Shown: positions 1 to 9,473, numbered from the stretch's first letter. The stretch is DNA of 45,917 nt from Phyllobacteriaceae bacterium (GCA_024742765.1 JANSXT010000025.1:1-45917); one strand, 5' to 3'. Notes: generated by a model not told the origin, from the sequence alone. Numbers and translations are program-made.

Positions 1-15
1 CGGGATGGATGACAC

Positions 16-1392
16 ATGACCGCACGCATTCTCGTCGTCGACGACAACCAGCTCAATCTGGACCTTCTGAACGCGCGCCTGACGATGGAATATTACGAGG
101 TGCTGACGGCGATGAACGGCGCCGAGGCGCTGGACACGCTGGAACGCGAGAATATCGACATCGTCCTTCTGGACGTGATGATGCCCGGCATTGACGGGTT
201 CGAGGTCTGCCAGCGGATCAAGGCCAATCCGGCGACGATGGACATTCCGGTCGTCATGGTCACCGCGCTCGACCAGATGGAAGACCGGGTGCGCGGCCTT
301 CAGGCCGGCGCCGACGATTTTCTGACCAAACCGGTCAACGAGATGCAGCTTCTGGCCCGGGTGAAGAGCCTGGTGCGCCTGAAGATGCTGACCGACGAAT
401 TGCGCCTGCGCGCGCACACGACGCGCGACATCGCGATCGAGGAACTGCTGCGCAATCAGGGCAAGGCCGGGCAGGAGCCCGCCGAAGTGCTGTTGATCGA
501 CGAGCGTGTCTCGGTGTTCGAACGGTTTTCCGGCATCTTGCGCGGCGCCGCCCGGCTGCACCATGTCAATGAACCGCAGGCCGGCGTTCAGGCGGCCGCC
601 GAAGGGCGGTTCGACTGCGCCATCGTGTCGGCCGAATTTTCCGAGTTCGATCCGCTGCGCGTCATCTCGCAGCTTCGCTCGCTTGACCGCACCCGCTTCC
701 TGCCGCTCATCCTGTCGAGCGACATCGAGGACGACAATCTGATCGCCCGCGCGCTCGAACTGGGCGTCAATGATTTCGTCGTCCGGCCCGTCGATCCCAA
801 CGAGTTCCTCGCGCGCCTGAAAACGCAGGTGCGCCGAAAGGCCTATCATGACGGGCTGCGGTCGAACGTTGCCGAATCGATCGAACTGGCGGTCACCGAT
901 GGGCTGACCGGCCTGCACAATCGCCGCTATCTGGATACCCATCTGGAAACGCTGGTGGAGCGGTCGCACAAGCGCGGCCGCGCCCTTTCGCTGCTGATCA
1001 CCGACATCGACCATTTCAAGGCGGTCAACGACACATATGGCCATGATGGCGGCGATGCGGTGCTGCGCGAATTTTCCCGGCGGCTGCGCAACCAGGTGCG
1101 CGGCATGGATCTGGTGTGCCGCTATGGCGGCGAGGAGTTCGTCATCGTCATGCCGGACACGCCGGCGCTGATGGCCGCCGAGATTGCCGAGCGGCTGCGG
1201 CTCGACATTGGCGAGGCGCCGTTCGAACTTGGCGAAGACCATCCGGAGATCGCTGTGACGGCATCGCTTGGCGTTGCGACGCTCGACGGCAATGCCGGCG
1301 AAACCGCCGCAACGCTGATCAAGAAGGCCGACACGGCGCTCTATGAAGCCAAGGCCGGCGGCCGCAACCGGGTGGTTTCCAAGGCCGCCTGA
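16..1392 (+). CDS. pleD: PleD-type response regulator / diguanylate cyclase
   Basis: This 458-residue protein makes cyclic di-GMP from two GTP and is activated by phosphorylation. It has two receiver (REC) domains in tandem (about residues 3-120 and 155-275) followed by a GGDEF domain (about 290-455), the PleD layout. In the first receiver the phospho-acceptor is Asp53 (LLDVMMPG) with the conserved Lys105 (LTKPV). The second receiver looks degenerate and probably serves dimerisation. The catalytic loop is GGEEF at 371-375. RGMD at 362-365, five residues before it, is the RxxD inhibitory I-site, so product inhibition is expected. The ATG has a GGATGG ribosome-binding sequence 7 nt upstream. 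In related genomes divK usually precedes pleD, but the window begins too late to show it. By family, the product acts in the cell cycle and the motile-to-sessile switch. Confidence 0.95.
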   Translation: MTARILVVDDNQLNLDLLNARLTMEYYEVLTAMNGAEALDTLERENIDIVLLDVMMPGIDGFEVCQRIKANPATMDIPVVMVTALDQMEDRVRGLQAGADDFLTKPVNEMQLLARVKSLVRLKMLTDELRLRAHTTRDIAIEELLRNQGKAGQEPAEVLLIDERVSVFERFSGILRGAARLHHVNEPQAGVQAAAEGRFDCAIVSAEFSEFDPLRVISQLRSLDRTRFLPLILSSDIEDDNLIARALELGVNDFVVRPVDPNEFLARLKTQVRRKAYHDGLRSNVAESIELAVTDGLTGLHNRRYLDTHLETLVERSHKRGRALSLLITDIDHFKAVNDTYGHDGGDAVLREFSRRLRNQVRGMDLVCRYGGEEFVIVMPDTPALMAAEIAERLRLDIGEAPFELGEDHPEIAVTASLGVATLDGNAGETAATLIKKADTALYEAKAGGRNRVVSKAA

Positions 1393-1423
1393 CGCGGACG
1401 GGTTTCCATCACGGCACAAGCAA

Positions 1424-1451
1424 AACCGCCGGGGCAGGGCCGCCGGCGGTT
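1424..1451 (-). terminator. Hairpin terminator between pleD and rpmG
   Basis: A perfect 9-bp stem (AACCGCCGG at 1424-1432 pairing with CCGGCGGTT at 1443-1451) with a 10-nt loop lies between the convergent stops of pleD and rpmG. Read on the minus strand it is followed by TTTTGCTT, which suits an intrinsic terminator for rpmG. The plus-strand tail is not T-rich. Confidence 0.6.
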
Positions 1452-1491
1452 CGCATGATGCCTCAAGGGCAGACCGGTAAAGGCTGGCGCC

Positions 1492-1659
1492 TTACTTGAT
1501 CTTGGCTTCCTTGAATTCGACGTGCTTCTTGGCGACCGGGTCGTATTTCCGCTTGACCATCTTCTCGGTCATGGTGCGGCTGTTCTTCTTGGTCACGTAG
1601 AAAAAGCCCGTATCGGCTGTCGATTGCAGCTTGATCTTGATGGTTGTGGCCTTGGCCAT
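1492..1659 (-). CDS. rpmG: 50S ribosomal protein L33
   Basis: This 55-residue basic protein of the large ribosomal subunit starts [11 protein letters not shown] and ends VEFKEAKIK, matching alphaproteobacterial L33 over its whole length. It contains no cysteine, so it is the zinc-independent (C-minus) form. A longer in-frame reading from 1719 is possible, but the start at 1659 gives the exact family N-terminus. It lies 125 bp downstream of the Nudix gene on the same strand and may have its own promoter. A hairpin follows at 1424-1451. Confidence 0.96.
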   Translation of the reverse strand: MAKATTIKIKLQSTADTGFFYVTKKNSRTMTEKMVKRKYDPVAKKHVEFKEAKIK

Positions 1660-1784
1660 GGTTCGTGCGCCTTGTGATCGAAACGGTACGGTCGGACAAA
1701 AAAGAGCCGGTGCGCGCAAAGGGCCGCTCCGGCGTTGGCGTGCAGATGACCCATCGGGCCCGGAAAGTCAAGCGCCTGTCCGGA

Positions 1785-2432
1785 TCAGGGGAACCAGCCG
1801 GTCGCCGGATATTCGATGATGCGCCGTCCGTTGCGCACCCGGTAGCACGGCACCGGCGGATCGGTTTCAAGCGGCGGATCATCGGCCAGCCGCGCCGTTG
1901 CGATGCGCATCACTTCGGCGGTGATCGCATGGAGCTGTTCGCCGTGGTCCGTGTCGGAAGGGTACCAGCCGATCGCCGACAATTCGCCGTCGGTTCCCTC
2001 GAACCGCACCTGGTTCCGGTCGACGACGGCCAGAAAAAAGCGCGTGTCATAGCGGCGCACCTGTCCGGGCGGCGTGATGGCGCGTGCCATGTAGCGCAGC
2101 GGCGTCAGAAGCGCTTTATCGTCAAGGACAAGACCGGTTTCTTCAGCCGCCTCGCGAAGCGCACAGGCGGCAAAGGCGGTGGCGCGGCTGTCGCTCGCAT
2201 CGGCGCCCAACTCGTCGCGCAGCCAGGCCATGTCCTGATCGGGCACGACCGGCGGGACGTCCGCCTGGCTGTCGGCCTTTTCCACCCGCCCGCCGGGAAA
2301 GACGCGGTTGTGCGCCATGAAGACGTGGCCGCCCGATCGCTCGCCCATCAGAAACGCCGGTGTGCCGTCCGACATGTCGGCCAGAAGCAGCGAAGCGGCA
2401 TTGCGCGGACGAAGATGGGGCCGGGGGGACAT
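1785..2432 (-). CDS. Nudix hydrolase with an interrupted Nudix box
   Basis: This 215-residue protein is a member of the Nudix superfamily, which hydrolyses nucleoside diphosphates linked to another moiety. The Nudix helix REAAEETG (residues 93-100) carries the metal-binding glutamates. The usual GG start of the box (Gly47-Gly48) is separated from REAAEETG by about 45 residues instead of about 10, as in the NUDT7/NUDT19-like (CoA-type) subgroup. The substrate cannot be read from the sequence. The start chosen is the ATG at 2432, 7 bp after the DUF983 stop. Upstream in-frame codons would run into the DUF983 gene. It is probably the last gene of the topA-rnr-DUF983 group. Confidence 0.85.
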   Translation of the reverse strand: MSPRPHLRPRNAASLLLADMSDGTPAFLMGERSGGHVFMAHNRVFPGGRVEKADSQADVPPVVPDQDMAWLRDELGADASDSRATAFAACALREAAEETGLVLDDKALLTPLRYMARAITPPGQVRRYDTRFFLAVVDRNQVRFEGTDGELSAIGWYPSDTDHGEQLHAITAEVMRIATARLADDPPLETDPPVPCYRVRNGRRIIEYPATGWFP

Positions 2433-2439
2433 GGCGCGA

Positions 2440-2895
2440 TCAGCCGTGCTGCGCCGGATCGATGTCGGGATCGGCAACCTCGTCCTCGGCGCCGCCGAAG
2501 CCATGCATCCGGTTAGCCCATTGCAGGCCGATCACCGCGCCCTTGATCGGCGGAATGAGCGCGAACGCCATGATGATCGTCAGCGGAATCCACACCGCAA
2601 AATGCATCCAGGCCGGCCAGTCCGTGACCCGTTCGACCATCAGGAAACCGGCGACGACGACGTGGCCGACGATGAAGACATTGAGATAGGCCGGCAGATC
2701 GTCGGCGCGGTGATGGTGGATCGCTTCGCCGCACACCGCGCATGTATCGACGGATTTGGCATAGGAGGCAAACAGGCGACCCTCGCCGCATTGCGGGCAG
2801 CGGCATCTGAGACCCCGCCCGATGGCGCGCCAGAGCGGCCGCCGTGGCTCATGCCCGGTGCCGCCGAAAACCTGTGTGTCCATTGCCTGGCTCAT
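2440..2895 (-). CDS. DUF983 family membrane protein
   Basis: This 151-residue small inner-membrane protein belongs to the DUF983 family, whose function is unknown. Near the N-terminus two CxxC pairs (Cys33/Cys36 and Cys52/Cys55) form a likely zinc ribbon. Two hydrophobic segments follow at about 69-88 and 98-117. The start is uncertain: the ATG at 2895 is preferred. An in-frame TTG at 2907 lies only 1 nt from an AGGAG, which is too close, and a further ATG at 2883 is possible. It lies 16 bp after rnr and 7 bp before the Nudix gene, so co-transcription is likely. DUF983 next to rnr and a Nudix gene is a common alphaproteobacterial arrangement. Confidence 0.85.
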   Translation of the reverse strand: MSQAMDTQVFGGTGHEPRRPLWRAIGRGLRCRCPQCGEGRLFASYAKSVDTCAVCGEAIHHHRADDLPAYLNVFIVGHVVVAGFLMVERVTDWPAWMHFAVWIPLTIIMAFALIPPIKGAVIGLQWANRMHGFGGAEDEVADPDIDPAQHG

Positions 2896-2911
2896 GGGGT
2901 GTTTCAAGCTC

Positions 2912-5191
2912 CTAGCGGCGTCTGCGGCCGCGGTTGCCCATCTTGCGCGCCTGCCTTCTGCCGCGCCCCTTGTGACGCGATGTCATCGACATGCCCAGAT
3001 CGCGCGGTTCGCTCTCCATGTCAAAGCGGATCGCGCCGGCCATCGCCTGCACCTCGGCCAGCCGCACCTCGACGGGGTCGCCCAGCCGATAGCCGGCGCC
3101 GCTGCGTTCGCCGACCATGGCGTGCAGCGCTTCGTCGTGGCGATAGTAGTCATCGCCCAGTTTCGAGGCGGGAATGAACCCGTCCGCGCCCAGCCCGTCA
3201 AGCGTCACGAAGAGGCCCGCGCTCGCCATGCCGGAGACGCGCGCATCGAACGTCTCGCCGACACGCTCGGCCAGATGTTCGGCGATCAGCCGGTCGACCG
3301 TGTCGCGTTCGGCATTGACCGCCCGCCGCTCGGCCGACGAGATCAGCCCGGCGATTTCGCGCAACCGGTCGATCTCCATGTCGGGCAATTCGTCGCCGCC
3401 ATCGCCAAGGCCCAGCGCGCGGATCAGCGCGCGGTGGACGATCAGGTCCGCATAGCGCCGGATCGGCGATGTGAAATGGGCATAGCGTTTCAGGTTGAGG
3501 CCGAAATGTCCGATATTGTCCGGCGAATATTCCGCCTGGCTCTGTGAGCGCAGCACCACGCCATTGACCAGCTGCGGATGGTCGGTGTCCTCGACCCGGG
3601 ACAGGATCGCGTTGAAGGCGGACGGGCGCAACTGCGCCCCACGCGCCAGCGGAATGTCGAGGGTCTTCAGGAACTCGCGCAGCGCCTCCTGTTTGGCGAG
3701 CGCCGGCGCGTCGTGGATGCGGAAGACCAGCGCCTGCTTCTTTTTTTCCAGCGTCTCGGCAGCCGCAACATTGGCCTGGATCATGCACTCTTCGATCAGC
3801 TTGTGCGCGTCCAGCCGTGGCGGCACCACGACCTTGTCGACCGTGCCATCCTCGGCCAAGAGGATCTTGCGTTCGGGAATGTCCAGTTCCAGCGGTTCGC
3901 GGTTCCGACGGCCCATGAGCAGGCACGCATAGGCGGCCCAGAGCGGTTTGAGGATCGTGTCGAGGACCGGCTCCGTCGCCTTGTCCGGTGCGCCATCAAT
4001 CGCCTGCTGCGCCTGCTCGTAGGAGAGTTTGGCGTGGCTCCGCATCATGATGCGGTGGAAGGTGTGGGACTTTTTGTGTCCTGCGGCGTCGAACACCATG
4101 CGCACGGCCATGGCTGGCCGGTCTTCCTGTTCGCGCAACGAGCACAGGTCGTTGGAGATGCGTTCGGGCAGCATCGGCACAACGCGGTCCGGGAAATAGA
4201 CCGAATTGCCGCGCTTTTGCGCTTCGCGATCGAGCGCCGAGCCGGGCCGGACGAAATGGGCGACATCGGCGATGGCGACGGTGACGATATGGCCGCCCGG
4301 ATTGGACGCGTCCTCGTCCGGGGCGCCATGCACCGCATCGTCATGGTCCTTGGCGGTGGCCGGGTCGATGGTGATCAGCGGCAGGTCGCGCCAATCCTCG
4401 CGCGGCGGCGCCAGAGAAGGGTGCTTGGCGTTCTGCGCTTCGTCCATCACCGCGTCGGGAAAGACGTGCGGGATGCCATGCGCATGAATGGCGATCATCG
4501 ACACCGCCTTTTCGCTTTTCAGCGAACCGACGACTTCAAGAACACGCGCCTTGGCCAAGCCGTAGCGCCCGGACTTGACGACGGATATCTCGACGAGATC
4601 GCCGGGCTTTGCGTCGCCCAGATCGGCCTTGTCGATCTCCAGTTCGCTTTGCTTGCGCTCGGTCGGCTCGATCCGGTAGCCGCCCTTGTCGGTGCGGCGG
4701 ACGACGCCGAGAATGGCGCTCTTTCGCTTTTCGAGCCGCTTGATGACGCGGCCCGCATAGCTGCCGTCGTCCGCCTGATCGCCGATGCGCGTCAGCACCC
4801 GGTCGCCGACGCCGGGCAGGATGATCTTCGCGCGGCCCTTTTTCGGCGCCGAGATGGTGACGAGCGGCAGCGCGCCGCGCTCTTCGTCCCATTCGGCCGG
4901 CCGTGCGATCAGCCCGCCGTCGGCATCGCGGCCCGTAACTTCGAGCACCATAACCGGCGGCAGGGACCCGGGCGTTGCCAAGCGCTTGCCGCGCTTTTCG
5001 ACCAGCCCTTCCTCTTCCAGTTCGCGCAGAACATGCTTGAGCGCCACGCGCGCATCGCCCTTCAGGCCGAAGGCGCGGGCAATGTCGCGCTTGGTCGCCT
5101 TTTGCGGATTGTCGCGGATGAAGGCGGCGATTGCCTCGCGCGAGGGCGTGCCCTTGGGCCGGACGCCCCCGCCACGCGGCGATTTACTCAT
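2912..5191 (-). CDS. rnr: Ribonuclease R
   Basis: RNase R, 759 residues, is a processive 3'-to-5' exoribonuclease that degrades structured RNA and takes part in rRNA and tmRNA quality control. An N-terminal winged-helix-like region (about 15-72) is followed by cold-shock-type OB folds (about 80-230). The RNB catalytic domain starts near 265 and has the metal-binding signature DPATAKDHDDA (Asp276, Asp282, Asp284, Asp285). A C-terminal S1 domain begins near 644. The protein ends in a strongly basic tail (about 736-759). The ATG lies inside the end of topA (8-nt overlap, ATGAGTAA), so translational coupling is likely. Confidence 0.96.
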   Translation of the reverse strand: MSKSPRGGGVRPKGTPSREAIAAFIRDNPQKATKRDIARAFGLKGDARVALKHVLRELEEEGLVEKRGKRLATPGSLPPVMVLEVTGRDADGGLIARPAEWDEERGALPLVTISAPKKGRAKIILPGVGDRVLTRIGDQADDGSYAGRVIKRLEKRKSAILGVVRRTDKGGYRIEPTERKQSELEIDKADLGDAKPGDLVEISVVKSGRYGLAKARVLEVVGSLKSEKAVSMIAIHAHGIPHVFPDAVMDEAQNAKHPSLAPPREDWRDLPLITIDPATAKDHDDAVHGAPDEDASNPGGHIVTVAIADVAHFVRPGSALDREAQKRGNSVYFPDRVVPMLPERISNDLCSLREQEDRPAMAVRMVFDAAGHKKSHTFHRIMMRSHAKLSYEQAQQAIDGAPDKATEPVLDTILKPLWAAYACLLMGRRNREPLELDIPERKILLAEDGTVDKVVVPPRLDAHKLIEECMIQANVAAAETLEKKKQALVFRIHDAPALAKQEALREFLKTLDIPLARGAQLRPSAFNAILSRVEDTDHPQLVNGVVLRSQSQAEYSPDNIGHFGLNLKRYAHFTSPIRRYADLIVHRALIRALGLGDGGDELPDMEIDRLREIAGLISSAERRAVNAERDTVDRLIAEHLAERVGETFDARVSGMASAGLFVTLDGLGADGFIPASKLGDDYYRHDEALHAMVGERSGAGYRLGDPVEVRLAEVQAMAGAIRFDMESEPRDLGMSMTSRHKGRGRRQARKMGNRGRRRR

Positions 5192-7838
5192 CGGCAGCCG
5201 CCGAGGCGGCCGTCTTGGCCTTGCCGGCGGTCTTCTTCTTCGGCGCAGCCTTCTTTTTGGCGGTGGTCTTCTTCTTGGCGCCCGACGGGCCGGCGACCTT
5301 CTTGCCGGCCTTTTCGGCGCGCGCGGCGATCAGTTCGACCGCCTTGGCCAGATCGACGCTCATCGGGTCCGTGCCCTTGGGGATCGTCGCATTGATCTTG
5401 CCATGCTTTACATAAGGTCCGTAGCGCCCGTCATGCACGGTGATCGGTCCGCCCACTTCGGGGTGTTCGCCCAGTTCCCTGAGCGCCGCCGGCGCAGACC
5501 GTCCGCGCCCGCCGCCCTTGGCGGCCTTTTCGGCGATGACGGTGACCGCATGGTTGAGCCCGATCGTGAACACGTCCTCGACGCTTTCAAGGTTCGCATA
5601 GGTTCCGTCATGCAGGACGAACGGGCCATAACGCCCGATGCCGGCCGAGATCATCTTGCCCGTTTCGGGATGCGCGCCCACATCGCGCGGCAGGGCCAGC
5701 AGCGCCAGCGCCTTTTCATGATCGATCTCTTCGGGCTTCCAGCCCTTGGGCAGGCTGGAGCGCTTGGCTTCCTTGCCCTCGCCACGCTGGACGTAAGGCC
5801 CGAACCGGCCGGTCCGCAGCGTGATGTCTTCCTCTGTGAACGGGTCCTTGCCGAGCACTTTCGGGCCGTCGGCGAAGGCATCCGCGTCGCCATTGCCTTC
5901 CTGGCCGAGCTGGCGGGTGAAATTGCATTCAGGATAGTTGGAACAGCCGACGAACGAGCCGAACTTGCCCAGCTTGAGGCTGAGTTTGCCCGTGCCGCAT
6001 TTGGGGCAGATGCGCGGGTCCGATCCATCCTCGCGCTGAGGGAAGACGAGCGGTTCGAGCCGTTCGTTCAGTGCGTCGAGCACATCGGTAATGCGCAGTT
6101 CCTTGGTCTCGTCGACATGGGCGGAGAACTCACGCCAGAAATCGCGCAGCACATCCTTCCAGGCCAGCTTGCCGTCGGAGATAAGGTCGAGCTTTTCTTC
6201 AAGCGACGCGGTGAAATCGAACTCGACATAGCGTTCGAAGAAATCCTGCAGGAAGGCCGTGACGAGCCGGCCCTTCGGCTCGGGCACCAGCGCGCGCTTG
6301 TCGAGCCGCACATAGTCGCGATCCTTCAGCGTCGAGACCGTCGCCGAATAGGTGGAAGGCCGGCCGATGCCGATCTCTTCCATCTTCTTGATCAGCGAGG
6401 CTTCCGAATAGCGCGGCGGCGGCTCGGTGAAATGCTGCGTCGCCTCGATCATCTCGCGCGCGCAGTTTTCGCCCTGGCTCATGGCAGGCAGGCGCTTGTC
6501 ATCATCGTCGCCATTGTCGTCGTCGGCGCGCTTGGAATCGTCCTTGTGCTCGGTATAGGCGGCAAAAAAGCCCTCGAACTTGACCACCGAACCGGTCGCG
6601 CGCAATTGCGCCTGTTGGCCATCGCCCTTTGCGGTGATCTCGACGGTGGTCCGCTCCAGCCGCGCCGATTCCATCTGGCTGGCAATGCCGCGCTTCCAGA
6701 TCAGATCGTACAGCTTGAACTGCTCGTCGGTCAGCGTGCTGCGAATGTCGTCCGGCGCGCGGTTGAAATCGGTCGGCCGCACCGCCTCATGCGCTTCCTG
6801 CGCGTTCTTGGCCTTGGAGGAGTAATGCCGGGGCTTGTCGGGCACGAAATCGCCGCCGAACCGGTCGCCGATCGCCGAACGGGCGCCGTCAATGGCTTCA
6901 GGCGCCATCTGCACGCCGTCGGTCCGCATATAGGTGATCAGGCCGGCCGTCTCGCTGCCAAGGTCCACGCCCTCATAAAGCTTCTGGGCGATCTGCATGG
7001 TCCGCGCCGGCGCAAAGCCGAGCTTGGCCGAGGCGGCCTGCTGCAGCGTCGAGGTGGTGAAGGGCGGCGGCGGATTTCGGCGGACGGGCTTGGCCTCGAC
7101 CGAGGTGACCGAAAAGGTCGACGCCTCGAGCATTGCCTTGATGGCGCCTGCGGTCTCGCCGTCGCGCACGCCCATCTTGGTCAGTTTTTCGCCGTCGAAC
7201 CCGGTTAGCCGCGCAACAAAGGGCGCGTCGGCCGCCGTTTTCAGATTGGCGAGGATCGACCAATATTCCTCGGGCTTGAACTGTTCGATCTCGGTTTCCC
7301 GGTCGCAGACCAGACGCAGCGCCACCGATTGGACGCGGCCGGCCGAGCGCGCGCCGGGCAGCTTGCGCCACAGGACGGGAGACAGCGTGAAGCCGACCAG
7401 ATAGTCGAGCGCGCGGCGCGCCAGATAGGCATCGACCAGCGGCCCATCGATCTCGCGCGGATGGGCGATCGCATCGAGGACCGCCCCCTTGGTGATCGCG
7501 TTGAAGACGACCCGCTTGACGGGCTTGTCCTTAATCACCTTCTTCTTGTTGAGCACTTCGAGGACATGCCACGAAATCGCTTCGCCCTCGCGGTCGGGGT
7601 CGGTCGCGAGAATCAGGCCGTCAGCCGACTTCATCGCGGTAGCGATCTCGTTGAGCCGCTTGTTGGAGGCCGTGTCGACCTGCCAGGACATGGCGAAATC
7701 CTCGTCCGGCTTGACCGAACCGTCCTTCGCCGGCAGGTCGCGCACATGGCCGAACGAGGCCAGCACCTTGTAGCCGGACCCCAGATATTTGTTGATGGTT
7801 TTCGCCTTTGCGGGCGATTCGACGACGACGACTTCCAT
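5184..7838 (-). CDS. topA: DNA topoisomerase I
   Basis: TopA, 884 residues, is the type IA topoisomerase that relaxes negative supercoils. The start at 7838 gives the standard N-terminus MEVVVVESPAKAKTI. An in-frame extension to 7973 has no family similarity and was left out. The Toprim domain (about 1-130) has Glu7 and the Asp80/Asp82/Glu84 triad. The catalytic tyrosine is Tyr303 in GLITYMRTD. One Cys4 zinc ribbon lies at 611-638 (Cys611, 614, 632, 638). Three short repeats centred on GRFGPYV, GRYGPFV and GRYGPYV follow, then a Lys/Ala-rich tail (about 847-884). Only one zinc ribbon plus repeats is usual for alphaproteobacterial TopA. It is the first gene of the group continuing into rnr. 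Confidence 0.96.
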   Translation of the reverse strand: MEVVVVESPAKAKTINKYLGSGYKVLASFGHVRDLPAKDGSVKPDEDFAMSWQVDTASNKRLNEIATAMKSADGLILATDPDREGEAISWHVLEVLNKKKVIKDKPVKRVVFNAITKGAVLDAIAHPREIDGPLVDAYLARRALDYLVGFTLSPVLWRKLPGARSAGRVQSVALRLVCDRETEIEQFKPEEYWSILANLKTAADAPFVARLTGFDGEKLTKMGVRDGETAGAIKAMLEASTFSVTSVEAKPVRRNPPPPFTTSTLQQAASAKLGFAPARTMQIAQKLYEGVDLGSETAGLITYMRTDGVQMAPEAIDGARSAIGDRFGGDFVPDKPRHYSSKAKNAQEAHEAVRPTDFNRAPDDIRSTLTDEQFKLYDLIWKRGIASQMESARLERTTVEITAKGDGQQAQLRATGSVVKFEGFFAAYTEHKDDSKRADDDNGDDDDKRLPAMSQGENCAREMIEATQHFTEPPPRYSEASLIKKMEEIGIGRPSTYSATVSTLKDRDYVRLDKRALVPEPKGRLVTAFLQDFFERYVEFDFTASLEEKLDLISDGKLAWKDVLRDFWREFSAHVDETKELRITDVLDALNERLEPLVFPQREDGSDPRICPKCGTGKLSLKLGKFGSFVGCSNYPECNFTRQLGQEGNGDADAFADGPKVLGKDPFTEEDITLRTGRFGPYVQRGEGKEAKRSSLPKGWKPEEIDHEKALALLALPRDVGAHPETGKMISAGIGRYGPFVLHDGTYANLESVEDVFTIGLNHAVTVIAEKAAKGGGRGRSAPAALRELGEHPEVGGPITVHDGRYGPYVKHGKINATIPKGTDPMSVDLAKAVELIAARAEKAGKKVAGPSGAKKKTTAKKKAAPKKKTAGKAKTAASAAADE

Positions 7839-8003
7839 GGATGACCCGTTCCGGAAAGAGGCCAGCGCAGCGGGCGCGGCGGGCATGGACATGGCGGCAA
7901 GGGGGCCCCGGGTCAAGGGCGCAGCCTGCGATTTGTCAGTCGGCGAGGTTCGCCAGTGCGACGAAAAGTACACGCTTAGCGAGTATAATTTCGGGATGTT
8001 TGC

Positions 8004-8032
8004 TTGTTTTACAACTTATGGTGATCTATCCT
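8004..8032 (+). promoter_or_regulatory. Candidate sigma-70-type promoter for the 67-residue ORF
   Basis: TTGTTT (8004-8009) and TATCCT (8027-8032) are separated by 17 bp, 46 bp upstream of the GTG at 8079. An isolated TATAAT lies at 7984-7989, but the -35 position before it is poor. The call rests on pattern match only. Confidence 0.4.
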
Positions 8033-8078
8033 GAAGCAAGGCGGCGTTATTCTTGCCGCATCACATCAGGAGCAATCC

Positions 8079-8282
8079 GTGCCGGACAAACCCGTCCAAA
8101 CGCGAGCCGACCGTTTGAGCTATATTCAGTCGATGCTCGGTCAACTGCGCACGATGGCCGAGGCGGAGCGCTGCGATCTTCTGACCTATCTGATCGAGAT
8201 GGCCTATATGGAGGCCAGTGACGCCGTGCGCGGCCAGCATTCCTCAGGGGGCGGCGGCAAGAAGCGAGACACGGTTGCCTGA
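8079..8282 (+). CDS. Conserved hypothetical 67-residue protein
   Basis: This small soluble protein has a GTG start with a good ribosome-binding site (AGGAG at 8068-8072, 6-nt spacing). The sequence is helical and rich in charged residues (RLSYIQSMLGQLRTMAEAER, then LLTYLIEMAYMEASDAVRG), with a Gly/Ser-rich and basic C-terminus. I do not recognise a domain. The core resembles a small protein I recall as conserved beside topA in rhizobia. Its last 39 nt overlap the 3' end of dprA on the other strand, so the two transcripts are complementary there. The clean ribosome-binding site and the upstream promoter-like sequence favour a real gene. The function is unknown. Confidence 0.75.
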   Translation: MPDKPVQTRADRLSYIQSMLGQLRTMAEAERCDLLTYLIEMAYMEASDAVRGQHSSGGGGKKRDTVA

Positions 8283-9473
8283 ATGCCGCTCAATGCGGCC
8301 CGCAAGATCCAGCTCCATGATGATGAGCAGCATTTGCGGCGCGCCGAGCCCGGCTTCCGCGATCAGATCATCGACCGCCACGGGCGTCGGCCCCAGAAGC
8401 GCCAGAACCTTCTCGCGCGCATCATCGTCGGGCGGCAATGCCATCATCGCGGTCAACTCCATGGGTGCCGGCGGCGGCTGATAGAATTCGGCGGCCGGAT
8501 CGAGCGGGCTGATCGCTTCAAGCACATCGTCGGACGAGCGTATCAGCGTCGCGCCGTCGCGGATCAGCGTGTTTGTGCCGTGCGCGCGCGGATCGAGCGG
8601 CGAGCCGGGCACCGCCAGGACGAGCCGACCCAGTTCGCCGGCGAGGCGCGCCGATGTCAGAGAGCCGGACCGTGCCGCGGCCTCGACGACCACCAGCGCC
8701 ATCGAAAGGCCGGCGATCACCCGGTTGCGGCGTGGAAAATCCTTGGCGCGGGGCTGCCAGCCAAATGGCATTTCGGTGATCGAGCAACCCTTGCCCTCCC
8801 GCTCGATGCGACCGAGTAGATCGACATTCTCGGGCGGGTAGGGCTTGTCCGGCCCGCCGGCCAGAACAGCGATCGTCCCCGTGGCAAGCGCCGCCTCGTG
8901 CGCCGCACCGTCAATGCCGCGGGCAAGCCCCGAGACGATGGCGTGGCCCTGTTCGCCCAGCTCCGAAGCCAGGCGGCGCGCCATGGTCAGCCCGGCCATC
9001 GATGCATTGCGCGAACCGACGACGGCGACGGCTGGCGCCTGCAGCACGCCTGGTTGGCCCGTCACGGTGACCAGCGGCGGCGCCTGGTCGGCAAGACGCA
9101 AGAGCGGCGGATAGTCCGGTTCGCCAATGCCGATCAGCCGCGCGCCATGGGCGGCGATGGCCTCCAGCTCGGCGGTGGCCTCATCTTCGGACGGGATGTG
9201 CGGATGACGCCGGCGCCCGCCGCGCGTCGACAGTTCCGGCAGCATGGCGAGCGCCTGTTCGGCCGACCCACAATGGTTGATCAGGTCGCGGAAGGTGGCC
9301 GGGCCGACATTTTCCGCGCGCCACAGGCGCAGCCATGCCAGCCGCTGCCGGTCCGACAAAACGAAGCGAACCGCCTGCGGCTCGGTATCGGCCTGGCGGT
9401 CCTCCGGCAAGCGCGCTCCCCCGTCATCCCTTTTGCCCGATCCGGCTTTCCGTACCTTCGCGCAGCCGCGCAA
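8244..9473 (-). CDS. dprA: DNA-processing protein DprA (DNA-protecting protein)
   Basis: DprA binds incoming single-stranded DNA and loads RecA during natural transformation. Many non-competent bacteria also carry it. The Rossmann-like core is visible with [23 protein letters not shown] and [10 protein letters not shown], and the C-terminal 60-70 residues form the DprA winged helix. The only ATG in frame, at 9473, lies 50 bp inside plsY and gives 409 residues. Similarity to family members starts only near residue 38 ([21 protein letters not shown]), so a non-ATG start, such as the TTG about 40 codons in, is a real alternative. It is the last gene of the pyrB-pyrC-plsY-dprA group. Confidence 0.92.
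   Translation of the reverse strand: MRGCAKVRKAGSGKRDDGGARLPEDRQADTEPQAVRFVLSDRQRLAWLRLWRAENVGPATFRDLINHCGSAEQALAMLPELSTRGGRRRHPHIPSEDEATAELEAIAAHGARLIGIGEPDYPPLLRLADQAPPLVTVTGQPGVLQAPAVAVVGSRNASMAGLTMARRLASELGEQGHAIVSGLARGIDGAAHEAALATGTIAVLAGGPDKPYPPENVDLLGRIEREGKGCSITEMPFGWQPRAKDFPRRNRVIAGLSMALVVVEAAARSGSLTSARLAGELGRLVLAVPGSPLDPRAHGTNTLIRDGATLIRSSDDVLEAISPLDPAAEFYQPPPAPMELTAMMALPPDDDAREKVLALLGPTPVAVDDLIAEAGLGAPQMLLIIMELDLAGRIERHSGNRVSLLAAAP

Noticed and set aside
3578-7208. Very long open frames antisense to rnr and topA
   Set aside because: High-GC codon bias leaves the complementary frames open; the translations are Arg/Gly/His-rich without family similarity, and rnr and topA are certain on the other strand.
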